NCBI GenBank assembly: GCA_015143295.1
Contig: CM026566.1
Location: 4,699,072 to 4,763,071 of the forward strand
DNA from: Tetracentron sinense
Taxonomy: Eukaryota; Streptophyta; Magnoliopsida; Trochodendrales; Trochodendraceae
DNA length: 64,000 bases
Direction: 5' to 3'
Shown one piece after another: positions 48,711 through 60,006 of the stretch. How positions within the stretch are numbered: the stretch's first letter is position 1; each line of letters starts with the position of its first letter. A program made the position numbers and the translations under genes. The notes beneath the pieces are model-generated. The model saw nothing but the letters and a program-made list of their open reading frames with translations. It searched no databases and was not told the origin of the DNA.

Positions 48711-51700
48711 ATGAGTACAATAAGGAAGAGAAGCCGGCACCGTGAGAACACTAGTCAGATTGGGGCTTCCCAACATGAGACTGGGAGTTCCAGCCAGCCT
48801 ACAGGATCGCAACAGGTTGGTTTGCCACCTCAGCAGCAGGACGGGCCAGACCATCACGAGGTTGTTCCTTTGTTAGGTAATTGAATGATTTTGTCAATTG
48901 ATCTAAAAAATTTGTGCATTTAACTTATGTGAATCTGATACAATTTTGTTTATTGTGTTCAGGCCGTCCACCGCGCAAACGGACTAGGGGACCAAACAGG
49001 GCCATTCCACCACCGCCATCGGGTCAGCCCCGCCTCTCAGTGGCGGTTAACGACGTTGGACAGCCCACCGGGACTAATGCGGGTCGATTATCACGGTTTA
49101 TAGGGGTTTTGGCGATGGATGGGGATATTGTCCCCATCAGTTACTCGGATTGGCGGCTAGTTCCTGACTTCGTGAAGCAAGGCGTGATGGATAGAGTACT
49201 AGTAAGACCAAAGTTTACTCACATCTGGCTGAGTACTGTTTTTATCTATCTTATTTATGATTTTTACACCCTATTTGCTTCAGATAGAATAATTTGGAAT
49301 GCTAAGAAATTATAAATAGTATGGGAATGCTAAGAAATTCTCATTTTGAATTTTAGACTACTTAAAGAGCAATGAGGAAAAATTAGCTAAGAGATACTTT
49401 TTCAATTAGATGGTCAAGGATAGAACAGTAGATCATTTGTTACTTAATTGTCCTCTACTTAGAGTGGAGTGCTTGCTTCAAAATTACAAGTTAAATACAA
49501 TTGTTGGCTAAAATAATTGTATATCTTCGCGTCAACACTATATCTCCGTGTGTGTGAATTTATCTTATGTTTTTCTACAAAATCCAACTTTATGTGAGTA
49601 TCAGATGCCTTTGTTATTAGCAATTTGGTGTGCAGGAGATGAGGCCTAGGTACTATTAGGTGACCTCCACTCAATAAGGGTCTTTGCTAGGCAAGGTGGT
49701 GGCCTAAGGTCCTAGGTGTTGTTTAGGCAACATTTGGGTTTATCTTAAAATCACTATTCAATTGATCTAGTTCAATTAACTAGCTTTTTTTTTTTTAATG
49801 GTGAGAGTGAGTTTATGGCTAGAATTTATTCCCGGAGATCTTAAACCAATGACCTAATGGGTATTCACTTATTGAAAAGCTGTTGGGGAGTGCATATGTG
49901 AATTGTTGGTCTGCCATTTTGGTCTTCAAAAGGAGACTGATGTGGTTGTTAGTCACTGGTGCCTGATCTGCATATCTGGTGAACCATCATTCTTGAACTG
50001 GATTCTCAAGCTCAACAGGAGTTTCTCTCATACACATGAAATTATATTCTCTTACATGTTACAGATGGATTGTTAATTGATGAGCAAGTGTCTTGAAATA
50101 TCATACAAATGGGTTCTCTACCATGTGAATTCGCCTAAATCCACAGGGCTTAGTATTTCTGAAACCATTTCTCTCCAATTGAATTACAAATCAGCCACAT
50201 TTATAAAATCTATAAATGCTTCCTCTTTAAGCTGAAATTGGAAACAAATTTACCTAGTTGCTGTCATGCTTAACTTTTGCTGCTGATGCTACAGATCTCA
50301 GTTTCAGCTTATTCGCTTAAACACATCATCAAAACAGTTCATTCACTCTGACCCATATTCGCTTTGCTGGAAGGCTTTTCCATCCATAGTCCACATTTCA
50401 TCTATCACAGGCTAACTTTTCAACATATATTTAGATGACCAAAATCATCAACTTTACCCATTTGAATGTTTTTCTATAAAGCTTTGTATTTTTTGCCCTT
50501 ATATTCTCTTTATTCTGAAACCCTATTGCTAATGGAGAGTGCTGTATATGGTTAGCTGTACCTCTACCTGGAATGGGAGCCATACACGGGTCTAGATTTT
50601 CCCTTTTAATGCTCCGTTTGTTTTGATGTAAAGTAGAGGAAAATAAAAGAATTCCACGGAAATTGTCATTTTTCTTGTGTATTTTCTATAGGACAATTGA
50701 CATTTTCCATGAATTTCACTTGCTTTCCCCTATTTTACATTAACACAAACGGAGCATAAATGTAAAATGCCTTACCCTATTTTTTCTGCTGCACGCATCT
50801 AACATAACTTCCTCTACTCTTTCTTCCTGGCAGCCTTGGTGCATTGCGTAAGTCTTTATTCTTGTGCAAAGGTAGCAAATATGTAGTACTTTTAGAGGAT
50901 GGGGATTCATAATAGTGCAGTCTAAGATGAGTATCAGCCTGCGGTGTTATAACATGTAATAGTATTTTTTAAGCTCCAATCCTTATTTTCTGAGCTATAG
51001 CAACTCCAAGTTAGTTTGCATTTGTGATGGCTTGAACCCAATATTTTTTTTAACTAATCATGAGATTAACAGGATCCAATATATCAATTTAATTGAATGT
51101 TTAATTAGTATACAACTATACATACAATAACAGTTAATTACAGACAAAAACGAATGGGATTATATGCATCATTTCTTCGTATTATGTTTATGCACTTTTG
51201 TACCCTTTCTTTTATTTCTGAATTATATATTTTCATTCAATATACACAACCGAGAATGTTATAACATGTAACTCTAATCATTGTGATGTAGACGGTATTC
51301 GACCTCCCCCCAAGAGCAGATACGCGGGCTTGGGTAGACCAAAAATGTGATGCTCTCTGGAAGAATTGGAAGGATCGGCTATGGAGGGAATAGCACAATC
51401 AACTGCTCTCATTAGATGACCAGATGGCCAGTGTCGATCATAGGGCCATTCCAGCGCAATGGAGAGCCATGGTGGCTCATCGGCGTTCCAAGCGGGTGAT
51501 GGTATCCCTTTGAGATCACATGTTTAAATCTCTGACACTCGGTACAGACCTCATATTAATATTAGATGTTATTTGCATTTGTAGGCTATGAGTAGAAGAA
51601 ACAAGGAGAACAGATCGCATCTACGTACGTCTCATACGGCAGGGACGCGGAGTTTCGCCCAGTATAGGGCAGATGCGGTATGCTTGCATATTAAGTAGTA

Positions 51701-52390
51701 CTAATTGTGACATATCAGTGACTATCTTTGTCTCATTTTTATCTATTATTAATTATTTACCTAAAGGCGAAAAAATTGTTTTATTCACGAGGATAGCAAG
51801 CACGGGATCCAAACGGACAAGAGCCAGATAGGATGCAGATGTACCATATGATGCATGTTCGCCGAGATGGGACGTTTGTCGACCAGGCATCTTCTGATCT
51901 TTATGTATGCTCATATCATCACATGAATTGATTGTTAATAAATTTCGATGTCCGTCATTATTCCTAAATTGCAATCAACGGTATTTTGTGTATACAGTCA
52001 CAGATGGATGAGCTAGTTAGCCAGCATCCGGAGGGTACCACTAGTAGCACCGCTAGGAATGAGTTGTTCACCCAGGTCATGGGTCCGGACACGCATGGGT
52101 GGGTTCGTACGTATGGACTGGGTGTTAAACCCTCTCAGTTTCGCTCTTTAGATGCTGACCATTGGAGGAGGAGGGCCGAAGAATTAGCTGACCTGAACAA
52201 GAATTTGGTGGCTACTACAGAAGAGATGCGGGCTGAGATGAGTGCCATGAACACTCGGATGAAGGCGTTTAAGGATTGGATGTCTCATATGAATGTCGAC
52301 TCACATATACCCTTCAGATCGACACCTGTTACGGACCCCGATGCTACACAGACTCCTGATGATACACAGATGCATGATGATCTCACATGA
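48711..52390 (+). pseudogene. CACTA second gene (TnpA-like, Transposase_24), two in-frame TAGs
   Basis: Six exons by splice signals: 48711-48876, 48963-49201, 51292-51501, 51585-51677, 51767-51904, 51998-52390; total 1239 bp, divisible by three. The N-terminus is basic and Ser/Gln-rich (MSTIRKRSRHRENT.., PPRKRTRGPNRA). The middle fits the plant En/Spm Transposase_24 family (LPPRADTRAWVDQKCDALWK, IPAQWRAMVAHRR, NRSHLRTSHTAGTRSFAQ). The C-terminus has a heptad-like helix (WRRRAEELADLNKNL..) suited to dimerisation. TnpA-type proteins bind the subterminal repeats and help bring ends together. In-frame TAG codons lie at 51391-51393 and 51794-51796, both explained by CAG to TAG. Alternative splicing around them was not found by eye. 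Intron 2 is about 2.1 kb and carries a MITE. If the TAGs are real, this copy lacks a full partner protein. Confidence 0.8.
50610..50756. mobile_element. Tourist-like MITE in intron 2 of the second CACTA gene
   Basis: Ends TGCTCCGTTTGTTTTGATGT and ACATTAACACAAACGGAGCA are inverted repeats with few changes. It is flanked by TAA on both sides (50607-50609, 50757-50759), the target duplication of PIF/Harbinger elements. 147 bp. Confidence 0.85.
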
Positions 52391-52929
52391 CTGGTTTTTT
52401 TATTCACTTAGTAGTGGTGAATTTTTGGTTTACATGATCTCCCATACACTTTCTTATTTGCATAGTAGATGTTTATCATGCATATTGGATGTTTATTAGG
52501 TGATCCAGTCCTGAGGACCCATTTCTCTAAAATACCAATGCTCTAAAATACCAAGGAGACTCTGCCCAAATTTTTTTTAAAAATAATAATTTTCCAAAAG
52601 GAATAAGATATGGTTTAGGGAAGTGATTTAAAACTCTTGATAGTAGGTACTATCGAGAGCTCAGCCACCGGATTAAATTCCAATGGCACTAAACATGGAG
52701 TGTGGCCTACCATTTTAAAGCGGTTGCACCTTGAAATTGTTGAATGTTTAATCTAGCTACTGAGCTCTCCATAGTAGGTAGTATCAAGAGTTTTAAATCA
52801 CCTCCTTAAACCTCAACCGCCAAATTAAAATTCCAACGACAATAAACATGAAGTGGGGCCTTCCATTTTAAAGCTGTTGGATGATTAGCTAACAGCCACT
52901 GTTTATTTTTGCTATAGATTAAAAAAAAA

Positions 52930-53290
52930 AAGTGAATGAATGAGATGAAAATGTGAATGAATGAATGGATGTACAGGTGTTGTGAATGAAAATGTGAATT
53001 GATGTACAGGTGTTGTGAATGCAAATGTACATGGATGTACATGTTTTATGAATGAAAATGTGAATGGATATGTATAGGTTTTGTGGATGCAAATGAATGA
53101 ATGGATTTATTAATGAAAATGTGAATGAATGTACAGGTTTGTGGAGTCATTTGTATGAATATGGATGTACAGGGTGGATGAAAATGTGAATTGGAATGTA
53201 TGTGAATGAATGGATGTACAGGGTTTGTGAAAATGTGAATTCAAATGTATGTGATCAATGAAAGGATGGATGAAAATATGAATTAGAATG
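52930..53290. repeat. Irregular GAATGGATGTACAGGT repeats
   Basis: Repeated words GTGAATGAATGGATGTACAG and GAAAATGTGAAT with a loose period of 35-45 bp lie downstream of the second CACTA gene and just before the right subterminal repeats. Confidence 0.75.
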
Positions 53291-53354
53291 TATGTAGTCT
53301 ATACAGGTGCAGGACATTCGAGTTAGCATTTAGATTAAAAAAAAAAAAAAAAGT

Positions 53355-53841
53355 ATTAGTGACGGAAATATTACGGTCACTAAGAACTTAGTAGCAACAA
53401 AAATATTACCGTCACTAATGATCTGTTAGAGACGGACATATTTCCGTCGCTAGTAGAGACGGACATATTTCCGTCTCTACTAACTTAGTAGGAACGGAAA
53501 TATTTTCGTCACTACTAGATTATTAGTGACGGTAAAATTTCTGTTGCTACTAAGTTAGTAGCGACGGATATATTTCCGCCGCTGTTAGCGACAGAAATAT
53601 TTCCGTCGCTAATAGATTTCCGTTACTAAATTCCTTATTCAATATTCCATCAGTAGCGACGGATAATTGCCGTCACTATTAGCGACGGAAATGTATTTCC
53701 GTCCCAAAAAACCTTTAGCCACGGAAGCAACAGTAACGGATTAGCGACGGAAATTTTTCCGTCGCTAATAGTAATAGAGACGGAAAATTGCGTATTAGTG
53801 ACGGAAAAGTTCCGTCGCTGCACGGTAAATTTCTTGTAGTG
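53355..53841. repeat. Right subterminal repeats of CACTA-2
   Basis: Many copies of TTAGTGACGGAAATATT and of GCGACGGAAATATTTCCGTC in both orientations, ending at the terminal inverted repeat. Denser than the left cluster. Confidence 0.88.
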
Positions 53842-54449
53842 GGTGCTGAGATGCATGTTGCGGTCCAGACAATGGAGAGCTTGTTGATCGGATCCCTCAT
53901 CGGCGGGAGAAAGAGAAAAATGTGAGAGCGAGCTTGAGAAAGGTTGCTAGAGTAGATGGAAGAGAGAAGTGAAGAGAAGAGAAGATAACAGGAGAGAAAA
54001 CTCTCTGTTGCCGAAAACAAATGGAGGATGAAAATGAGGTCAGCTGACCTCAAAAAGCAAATTTATAAGGTGTGGTGACTAGGGTTTCAAAATGGGCTTG
54101 GGCCTTTGAAAGTTTTAAACCCTTTTGAGAGTTTTACAAATAAGTTATGGGCTTGGCTTAGATATGGGCTTGGGATTAGGTTTCTTGAGCACATGGGCTT
54201 GGGTTTGGGGTTTTTAGATTTGGATTTTGGTTATGAATTTGATGAAATGGATTAAGAGATGGGCTTGAGATTATGGAAATTTTACTTTCTCTCTCTCTCT
54301 AAACTTTCTCTCTCTCTCTCAAAACTCCCCAAGCTCGCAAAAAAAAAGAAATAAAATAAAACAAAAATTAAAATTTAAAATTACAAGTAAATGAGATTAA
54401 ATAAAAAAAAAAACAAGGGATTGATGGGTGTAAAAATAGGGTGTTCACA
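53842..54449 (-). repeat. 5' LTR of the LARD, second part
   Basis: Resumes at GGTGCTGAGATGCATG and matches about 27941-28528, ending GTGTTCACA. The first three bases are the CACTA target duplication. Confidence 0.95.
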
Positions 54450-55562
54450 GTATGGATGTCCTGGACCATTTTTCTAAGCATCTCCATAGACAATCCCATG
54501 CCGTCCCGTTAACTCACTCACATTTTGGAAAAATCCACATGGTATGGAAAAGTTCCCCTTGGATTACACGACCAAGGGTAAACTCACTCCCTTAACACAA
54601 GCAAGTGCACATAGCACATAAATGATATTGACCCCATAATAGGCGCTACCAAATGGGAAGAGTGGCATTGATATAATTTATTCATAAGAGTAATGCAATG
54701 TCCAGTTTCCGGCCATCCACTCTTATTTTTATCAAGGAGTCAAATCCTCTAGGGGCAAATCCGGTTATCACCCCCTAGAGGTCGCCATGTGTCTCCTTTG
54801 ACATCCCTTAACCATGGTTAAGATTCACCCACCCAATTTTTTTTTTTTAAATATTAATTTTTTTTTTTAAATTAAAAAACTATTTTTAATTTAAAAGAAA
54901 CTCTTAAAACAGTTTTTGAATTAAAAAAAAAAGAATTAATATTTAAAAAAAACCAAAGATGAGTGGATGAACCCTAGGGGTGGGTGAACCTTACCCACGG
55001 TTAAGGGGTGTCAAAGGGGACACATGGTGATCTCTAGCAGTGATAACCGGATTTGCCAAATCGAGTTCTCACCGTAGATGATTTGACTCCTTTTATTAAT
55101 TCAACACAAAGGAAAAAAAAAAACAAAACAAAAGGATGGCACCCATTAAAAAAAAAAAAATAGTGTAGCAGTATTTTGTTTTCTGGTATTAAGTGGGGGG
55201 AGAGTGGATGGCAGTAAAAGCCTATAATAATAATAATATATTATGATTATAATATTATTCTTCTTTATTTTTGTGCCTCCAAAGGTAACATGTACAAGGA
55301 TGTAAATATACGGCCAACTTGTAACCGGTTTTGCCACTCTTGTGGTCACCACATGTCCCTTTTTACATCTCTTAATCGTGGTTAAGATTCACCTACCGTT
55401 AGGGTTCATCCACTTATATTTGGTTTTTAGAAAAAATTAACCTTGGGATTTGATAAATTTTAACCACGGTTAACATTTTTTTTTCTAAAAACCAAGAATA
55501 GATGGTGAACCATAAGGGTGAGTGAATTTTAACCATAGTTAAGAGGTGTCAAAAGGGACATG
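54450..55562. repeat. Duplication unit 1, right part (displaced flank)
   Basis: Matches 58981-60607 except for small indels, an extra segment near 54503-54642 and the hAT insertion in unit 2. Similarity ends at AAAAGGGACATGTG. It is the original upstream flank of P450 copy 1. Confidence 0.85.
54700..55245. mobile_element. Foldback element upstream of P450 copy 1
   Basis: The outer words GGCCATCCACTC and GAGAGTGGATGGC, and the inner words ATCCGGTTATCACC, TCCTTTGACA and TTCACCCACCC with their complements, form a large imperfect inverted repeat around an A/T-rich centre. A related smaller foldback follows at about 55281-55565. The counterpart in unit 2 is at about 59090-60250. Confidence 0.7.
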
Positions 55563-56089
55563 TGTATTTTATAAATTTGACCATTTTTTCTTTATTCTAC
55601 ATTGTCAATCAAAAATGTTGGGACTTCCTTGGCATTTATTGAAACTTGGACGATATCTCAGTTGCTAGAATCCATTGAAAGGGAAATTTCATCATCTCAT
55701 TCAAAGTGCGGGGTGTTCTTTATCAATTTGCTTAAAAGCTGAAGCGTATTTTTGTCATTCAGTTAAAGAGAGGATGAACTTTACTTGTTCTCTCTAATCT
55801 GAACTTTAAATTTCTGTTAGACAACGTCTCTTTTGATATCCTCAGGATTTTTAAAGCCTTCTTTCCCTTTTGTTTTTCTGCTTTTCTTCAAGCTTAGCTT
55901 AAAGATGCCAAGATAGATGGATAGATAGTAGCCAAACCAGTTAGGGAAAATTTTCAGCTTATTGTCTTCATCTTGTTTTCAATTTTCTTGGGAAAGAAAA
56001 TTAAAGGGGTTTAATTTCCTACTTGAATGTGAAGACTCTTCTTTGAAGATGCTAAACTTTCTGAACCTATACACACCTATATATATTCC
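55563..56089. other. No recognised gene
   Basis: Unique AT-rich DNA between the displaced flank of unit 1 and the partial CACTA end. No supported ORF. Confidence 0.5.
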
Positions 56090-56518
56090 GACTGTTATCA
56101 GCCCGTCTGTAATTATTTTCAAAAAAATGAAATTTACAGTACCGATGATTATTTACCATCGGTATATATATTATACTGATGGTACAAATATACGTCGGTG
56201 TTGTTAGAATTTTACCGACAGCAACTTACCCGTCAATATATGTTCTATACCGATGGTACAATATCAGTCACTGTATATTACATTATAACGACAGATATAT
56301 TGTCGTTTGTATTTTTGGAATTTTACCGACGGCAAAACATGCCTCGGTATATATTATATACCGACGGTTATAGGCTGTTGGTATTACATAAAAAACCGTC
56401 GAAAATATCACCGACGACTTACTAACGGTTAAATAACCGTCGGTGATGTTTCTACCGACGGAGAATTTGTTATTACCGACGGTTCTTACCCGTCGGTAAT
56501 AAGCGTTTTTCTTGTAGT
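56090..56518. mobile_element. Partial CACTA element, right end only
   Basis: Ends in TTTTTCTTGTAGTG at 56518 and carries ACCGACGGT and ACCGTCGGT repeats, a different subterminal motif from CACTA-1 and CACTA-2. No CACTACAAG left end was found. It directly abuts the start of duplication unit 2. Confidence 0.75.
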
Positions 56519-56671
56519 GACGGTCTCAGTAGGCGCCCCTTTAAGATATTACCAAAGAATAGCAAGATCTCTTAAAAAACAAGTAGATTAAAACCCAAGA
56601 ACAAAACAAACATCATGACTCGCTAGATGCCTTGAAGAAGGAAAAAAGAAATGAACATGGTTTCAATGGGA

Positions 56672-58702
56672 TCAACGAGGTCGAAGACGAATGGGAAATC
56701 CTTGTACTGGGACAGGCAATGGGTCCACTTTTATCTTTTCATTAGGAAACACAGGCTCCCATCTGAACCTCTTGACCAGATTATGGAGAAACACCATTAT
56801 TTCTAATCTAGCATACTCATATCCGGGACACCTTCGTGGCCCCCCTCCGAATGGAACATAAGTATAAGGAGCAGGTCCATCTCCATCAAATCTTGAAGGA
56901 TCGAACTTCTCTGGCTCTGGGAAGTATTCAGGATTCTTGTGCGATGAATGAACACTCCAGAACAACTGTAACAATGAAATATAAAAGATTTTTTTATTCT
57001 TGAAGAGAAAAAATTAAAATTTAACATTTGCAATGAGGGATGTCATGAAAGTTACTGTGACGATGCCTATAGTAGCTTACCTTCCACCCTTTGGGAATGT
57101 CGAAGCCTCCGTAAGTCAAATCTGTAATCGCCTCTCGGAATGTTCCCTCGATGGGCGGCGATAGCCTCAACACTTCACATGTTGTATTCCATGAATATTT
57201 CATCTGCCGAATGTCCTTCCAATCTAACAGTTCACCAGGTGCTTTGGAAGCTGCAATGCCTATTTGCTCTGATAACCAAAATTGATGTACATAAGTTACA
57301 CTTATGAGTGATACATGCAAGAATCTAAGAACAAAAGCAGGAGTTAAATGAGACTAATTTTTAGCAAGATAAATCTAATGAAGCCTGCAAGGGATAAAAT
57401 TCGTAATAAGAAGGGGTAAAATGAGAATTTCTCACTCTAATAAATTCTAACAACTTAGCCGACATAAGCCCACTTGGGCTATGTGCTGGCTCTCTTAGGT
57501 GTTATCAGGTGACCTCATCACAAGTCATGATGACACTTAAGAGAGCCAGCACATAGCCCAAGTGGGCTTATGTCGGCTAAGTTGTTAGAATTTGTTAGAG
57601 TGAGAAATTCCCATTTTACCTCTTCTTATTACGAATTTTATCCCTTACAAAGCCCATCTTAATTTGAGTAAATTAACTGAACTGTACCTCTTAAGATCTC
57701 TTCATAGATGTGAGGCATTTCAGCTAAATATCTCATTAGCATAGCTATAGTAGAACTGGTGGTGCCATGAGCACTGAAAAGTAATAGTAGTATGTTGTCG
57801 GTTATCTCCTTCTCTGTCAAAAACCGGCCATTCTCATCAGCTGTGCTGAGTAAAGATGTCAAGAGGTCATGTGTCGGCGACACCGTTCCCGCTGACAAAG
57901 CTACTCGTCGCTGCTTTATAACTGACAATAGATCCCTGCATATCACATCCCTCGCTCTCATGGCTCGGTAGTAACGTGTGCCAGGAATATTCAAAGGTAT
58001 TTCTATGATCCCATCCATCAAGACATGGAATTGTTGGGTAAGATTTTGTACAATATTTGGGTCTTGAATGGTCGTGAATATGCGCGAGGCCATGACAAAG
58101 GAGTGGAGCTTGAGAAGAGGGAACACCATTATTTCTTCTTTACCCTCCCACTCAGTCTCCATGAAGCTTTGAGTGATTGAATCCATTGTTCCGACGTAAC
58201 TTTGTAGAGCTTCTGGCTTGAGAAATGCAGTGAGCAGTTTCTTTATCGGCCTTGCGTGGAGGCCTCGTGAGGTGAGAACCGAAGAAGGGAAGACATTCTG
58301 TATGGATTTCGTCCACCATGTTACAACAAGCTTGTTTTCGTTGGAGAATAGGAACTTGTTAGCTGCAGGGCCACAGACTACAGCCACTGGTTGCAAGAGA
58401 AGTGAAGTCTTAAAAATGTCTTTCCCATATAAGAGCCTTCTCCTCTTAATATACTCTTCGGGCTTTCCCAACTGGCCCAAGCGTTGGCGAATCAGGGTTT
58501 CGCCGACAAGAGGCCACCCGAAGCTTCCCGGAGGGAGACTGTAACCCTTAGGTCTGAATTTGGCACGGAAGGCTGTGAAACCGGCAAGGCATGCCAATGT
58601 CAAAAGGCCTAGTAACGAGCAAGAAATGAGTGGAACGATTTTGAATAGTGACGATTCTCCTAGTCTTTGCGAGTTGCCAACCAAATAAAATAGCGAGTCC
58701 AT
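56672..58702 (-). CDS. CYP716: CYP716-type cytochrome P450, intact copy 2
   Basis: Three exons: 58702-57688, 57268-57081, 56965-56672, all GT..AG, giving 498 residues. The protein is a haem monooxygenase, probably on the ER membrane. CYP716 enzymes mostly oxidise triterpenoid scaffolds such as amyrins; the substrate here is unknown. Visible: an N-terminal membrane helix ([20 protein letters not shown]), the proline-rich [14 protein letters not shown], the family signature [10 protein letters not shown], the K-helix EVLR (370-373), FDPSRF, and the haem loop [10 protein letters not shown] with Cys447. The I-helix reads SAHGTTSS, so the usual acidic residue before TT is Gly (313) in both copies. 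An ATG 18 codons upstream (58756) lies only 3 bp from a TATA box, so I prefer 58702. Intron 1 contains a foldback element. Confidence 0.9.
57391..57644. mobile_element. Long-stem foldback element in intron 1 of P450 copy 2
   Basis: Same element as 24184-24441, with ends GGGATAAAATTCG and CGAATTTTATCCC and arms of about 100 bp. The loop is a few bases shorter than in copy 1. Confidence 0.9.
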
Positions 58703-58759
58703 AACTCCTTCCCTTTTCGTAAGGAATGAAGATGGGGAAAAGATGTGGTTAAGCATTTA

Positions 58760-58767
58760 TATTTATA
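58760..58767 (-). promoter_or_regulatory. TATA box of P450 copy 2
   Basis: TATAAATA within CCCTATAAATATAAATG. A start of transcription about 30 bp downstream would fall between the ATGs at 58756 and 58702 and leave a short leader before the inner ATG. Confidence 0.65.
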
Positions 58768-59393
58768 GGGAAAGATGATTCAATGAGACAAAAGGAAGAA
58801 ACAATATCTCATAGAGAATAACAGTCACCGGGAGCAATACAAAATTTACCTTATACACATCATCCGACACACCGTGATAAAAAGGAGAGAACATTTTATA
58901 TTCTCCCTTTGTTTTTGACTTCTCCCCCCATTTGATATCTCTCCCCCCTTCTCATTGTCACATGTCAGATGATGTGTGTTCTAGACCATTTTTGTAAGCA
59001 TCTCCATGATAGGCGCTACCAAAGGAGAAGAGAGGCATTGATATAATTTATTTATAATTTATTTATAAGAGTAATGTTACGTCCAGTTTCCGGCCATCCA
59101 CTCACATGTTATTTTTATCAAGGAGTCAAATCCTCTAGGGGGCAAATCCGGTTATCACCCCTAGAGGTCGCCACGTGTCTCCTTTGACACCCCTTAACCA
59201 TGGGTAAGATTCATTCACCCCCAGGTTCACCCACCCATCCTTGATTTTTTTTTAAATATTAATTCTTTTTTTAAAATTAAAAAACTGTTTTTAATTTAAA
59301 AAAAACTCTAAAACCAGGTTTTTAATTTTTAAAAAAGAATTAATATTTTTTTAAAAAAACTAAGGATGGGTGGATGAACCCTAGGGGTGGGTG

Positions 59394-60006
59394 CAGGGGC
59401 GGAGCCAGGGGGGCCATGGCCCCCCCAAATTTTTTGTAAATCCCTTCTCTACTAGTATGACTAGTGGGCCCCTCAATTAAAAAAAATATTTTTAGTATAC
59501 TTGGCCCCCCCAATTTTTTTTTTCTATTTGATGAAGTGGCCCCCCCCCCCCCCCCCCCCCCAATTTTTTTTGTCACATATATAGTGGCCCCCCAATGGAG
59601 TCCCCTTATGCTCATGTCCCTATTGACACCCCTTAACTATGGTTAAAATTCACCCAATCTCATGGTTCACCTACTTATCCTTGATTTTAAAAAAAATATT
59701 TAAATAATTTTAATCTTAGGAGTTAGTGAATTTTTAACAAGGGTTCAAAAAGAAATTTGATATATTTTTTTTAAACCAAGGAGGTGGGTGAATCTTAACC
59801 GCAATGAAGGGGTATTAATAGGACATGTGGCGACCTCAAAAGTATTACAGAGAAAAAAAAAAATTTAAAATAAAAAAACTACCCGAAAAAAAATTTTCTC
59901 GGGGGCTAGGCCCCCGAACCCCCAAATCCAATACCCTCAAACCAAATTTTTTTTTGTATACATGTATTTTGACCCCCCCAATGAAAAATTCCTAGCTCCA
60001 CCTTTG
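59394..60006. mobile_element. Non-autonomous hAT element in unit 2
   Basis: Begins CAGGGGCGGAGCCAGG and ends CCTAGCTCCACCTTTG, imperfect 16-bp inverted ends. Both flanks are GGTGGGTG (59386-59393, 60007-60014), a perfect 8-bp target duplication. Unit 1 has the empty site (AGGGGTGGGTGAACC near 54976-54990). The interior includes a long C run near 59547-59561 and no transposase. Confidence 0.92.

Larger units (their letters stand above)
38540..53841 (+). mobile_element. CACTA-2, complete 15.3-kb En/Spm element
   Basis: It begins CACTACAAGAAAATTACCGT and ends ACGGTAAATTTCTTGTAGTG, a terminal inverted repeat. It is flanked by GGT on both sides (38537-38539, 53842-53844), the 3-bp duplication typical of CACTA elements. 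The intact LTR at 25811-28528 shows the empty site GGAGGTGCTGAG. It encodes a TNP2/TnpD-type transposase and a second TnpA-like gene on the plus strand, carries subterminal repeat clusters at both ends, and contains a captured TIM14 fragment. Confidence 0.96.
25811..54449 (-). mobile_element. LARD-type LTR element (Ogre/Tat-like), interrupted by CACTA-2
   Basis: The two LTRs start TGTAAACGCC and end GTTCACA on the plus strand. Flanks are GTGTG (25806-25810) and GTATG (54450-54454), a 5-bp target duplication with one change. P450 copy 2 keeps the empty site (GATGATGTGTG then TCTAGACC near 58971-58988). PBS and PPT place the element on the minus strand. The 7.9-kb interior (28529-36407) has no gag, protease, reverse transcriptase or integrase frame, only tandem arrays and low-complexity DNA, fitting a large retrotransposon derivative that depends on a partner. 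Without CACTA-2 it is about 13.3 kb. Confidence 0.92.

Noticed and set aside
59340-59646. Small frames rich in Gly or Pro around the C run
   Set aside because: Produced by the homopolymer inside the hAT element.
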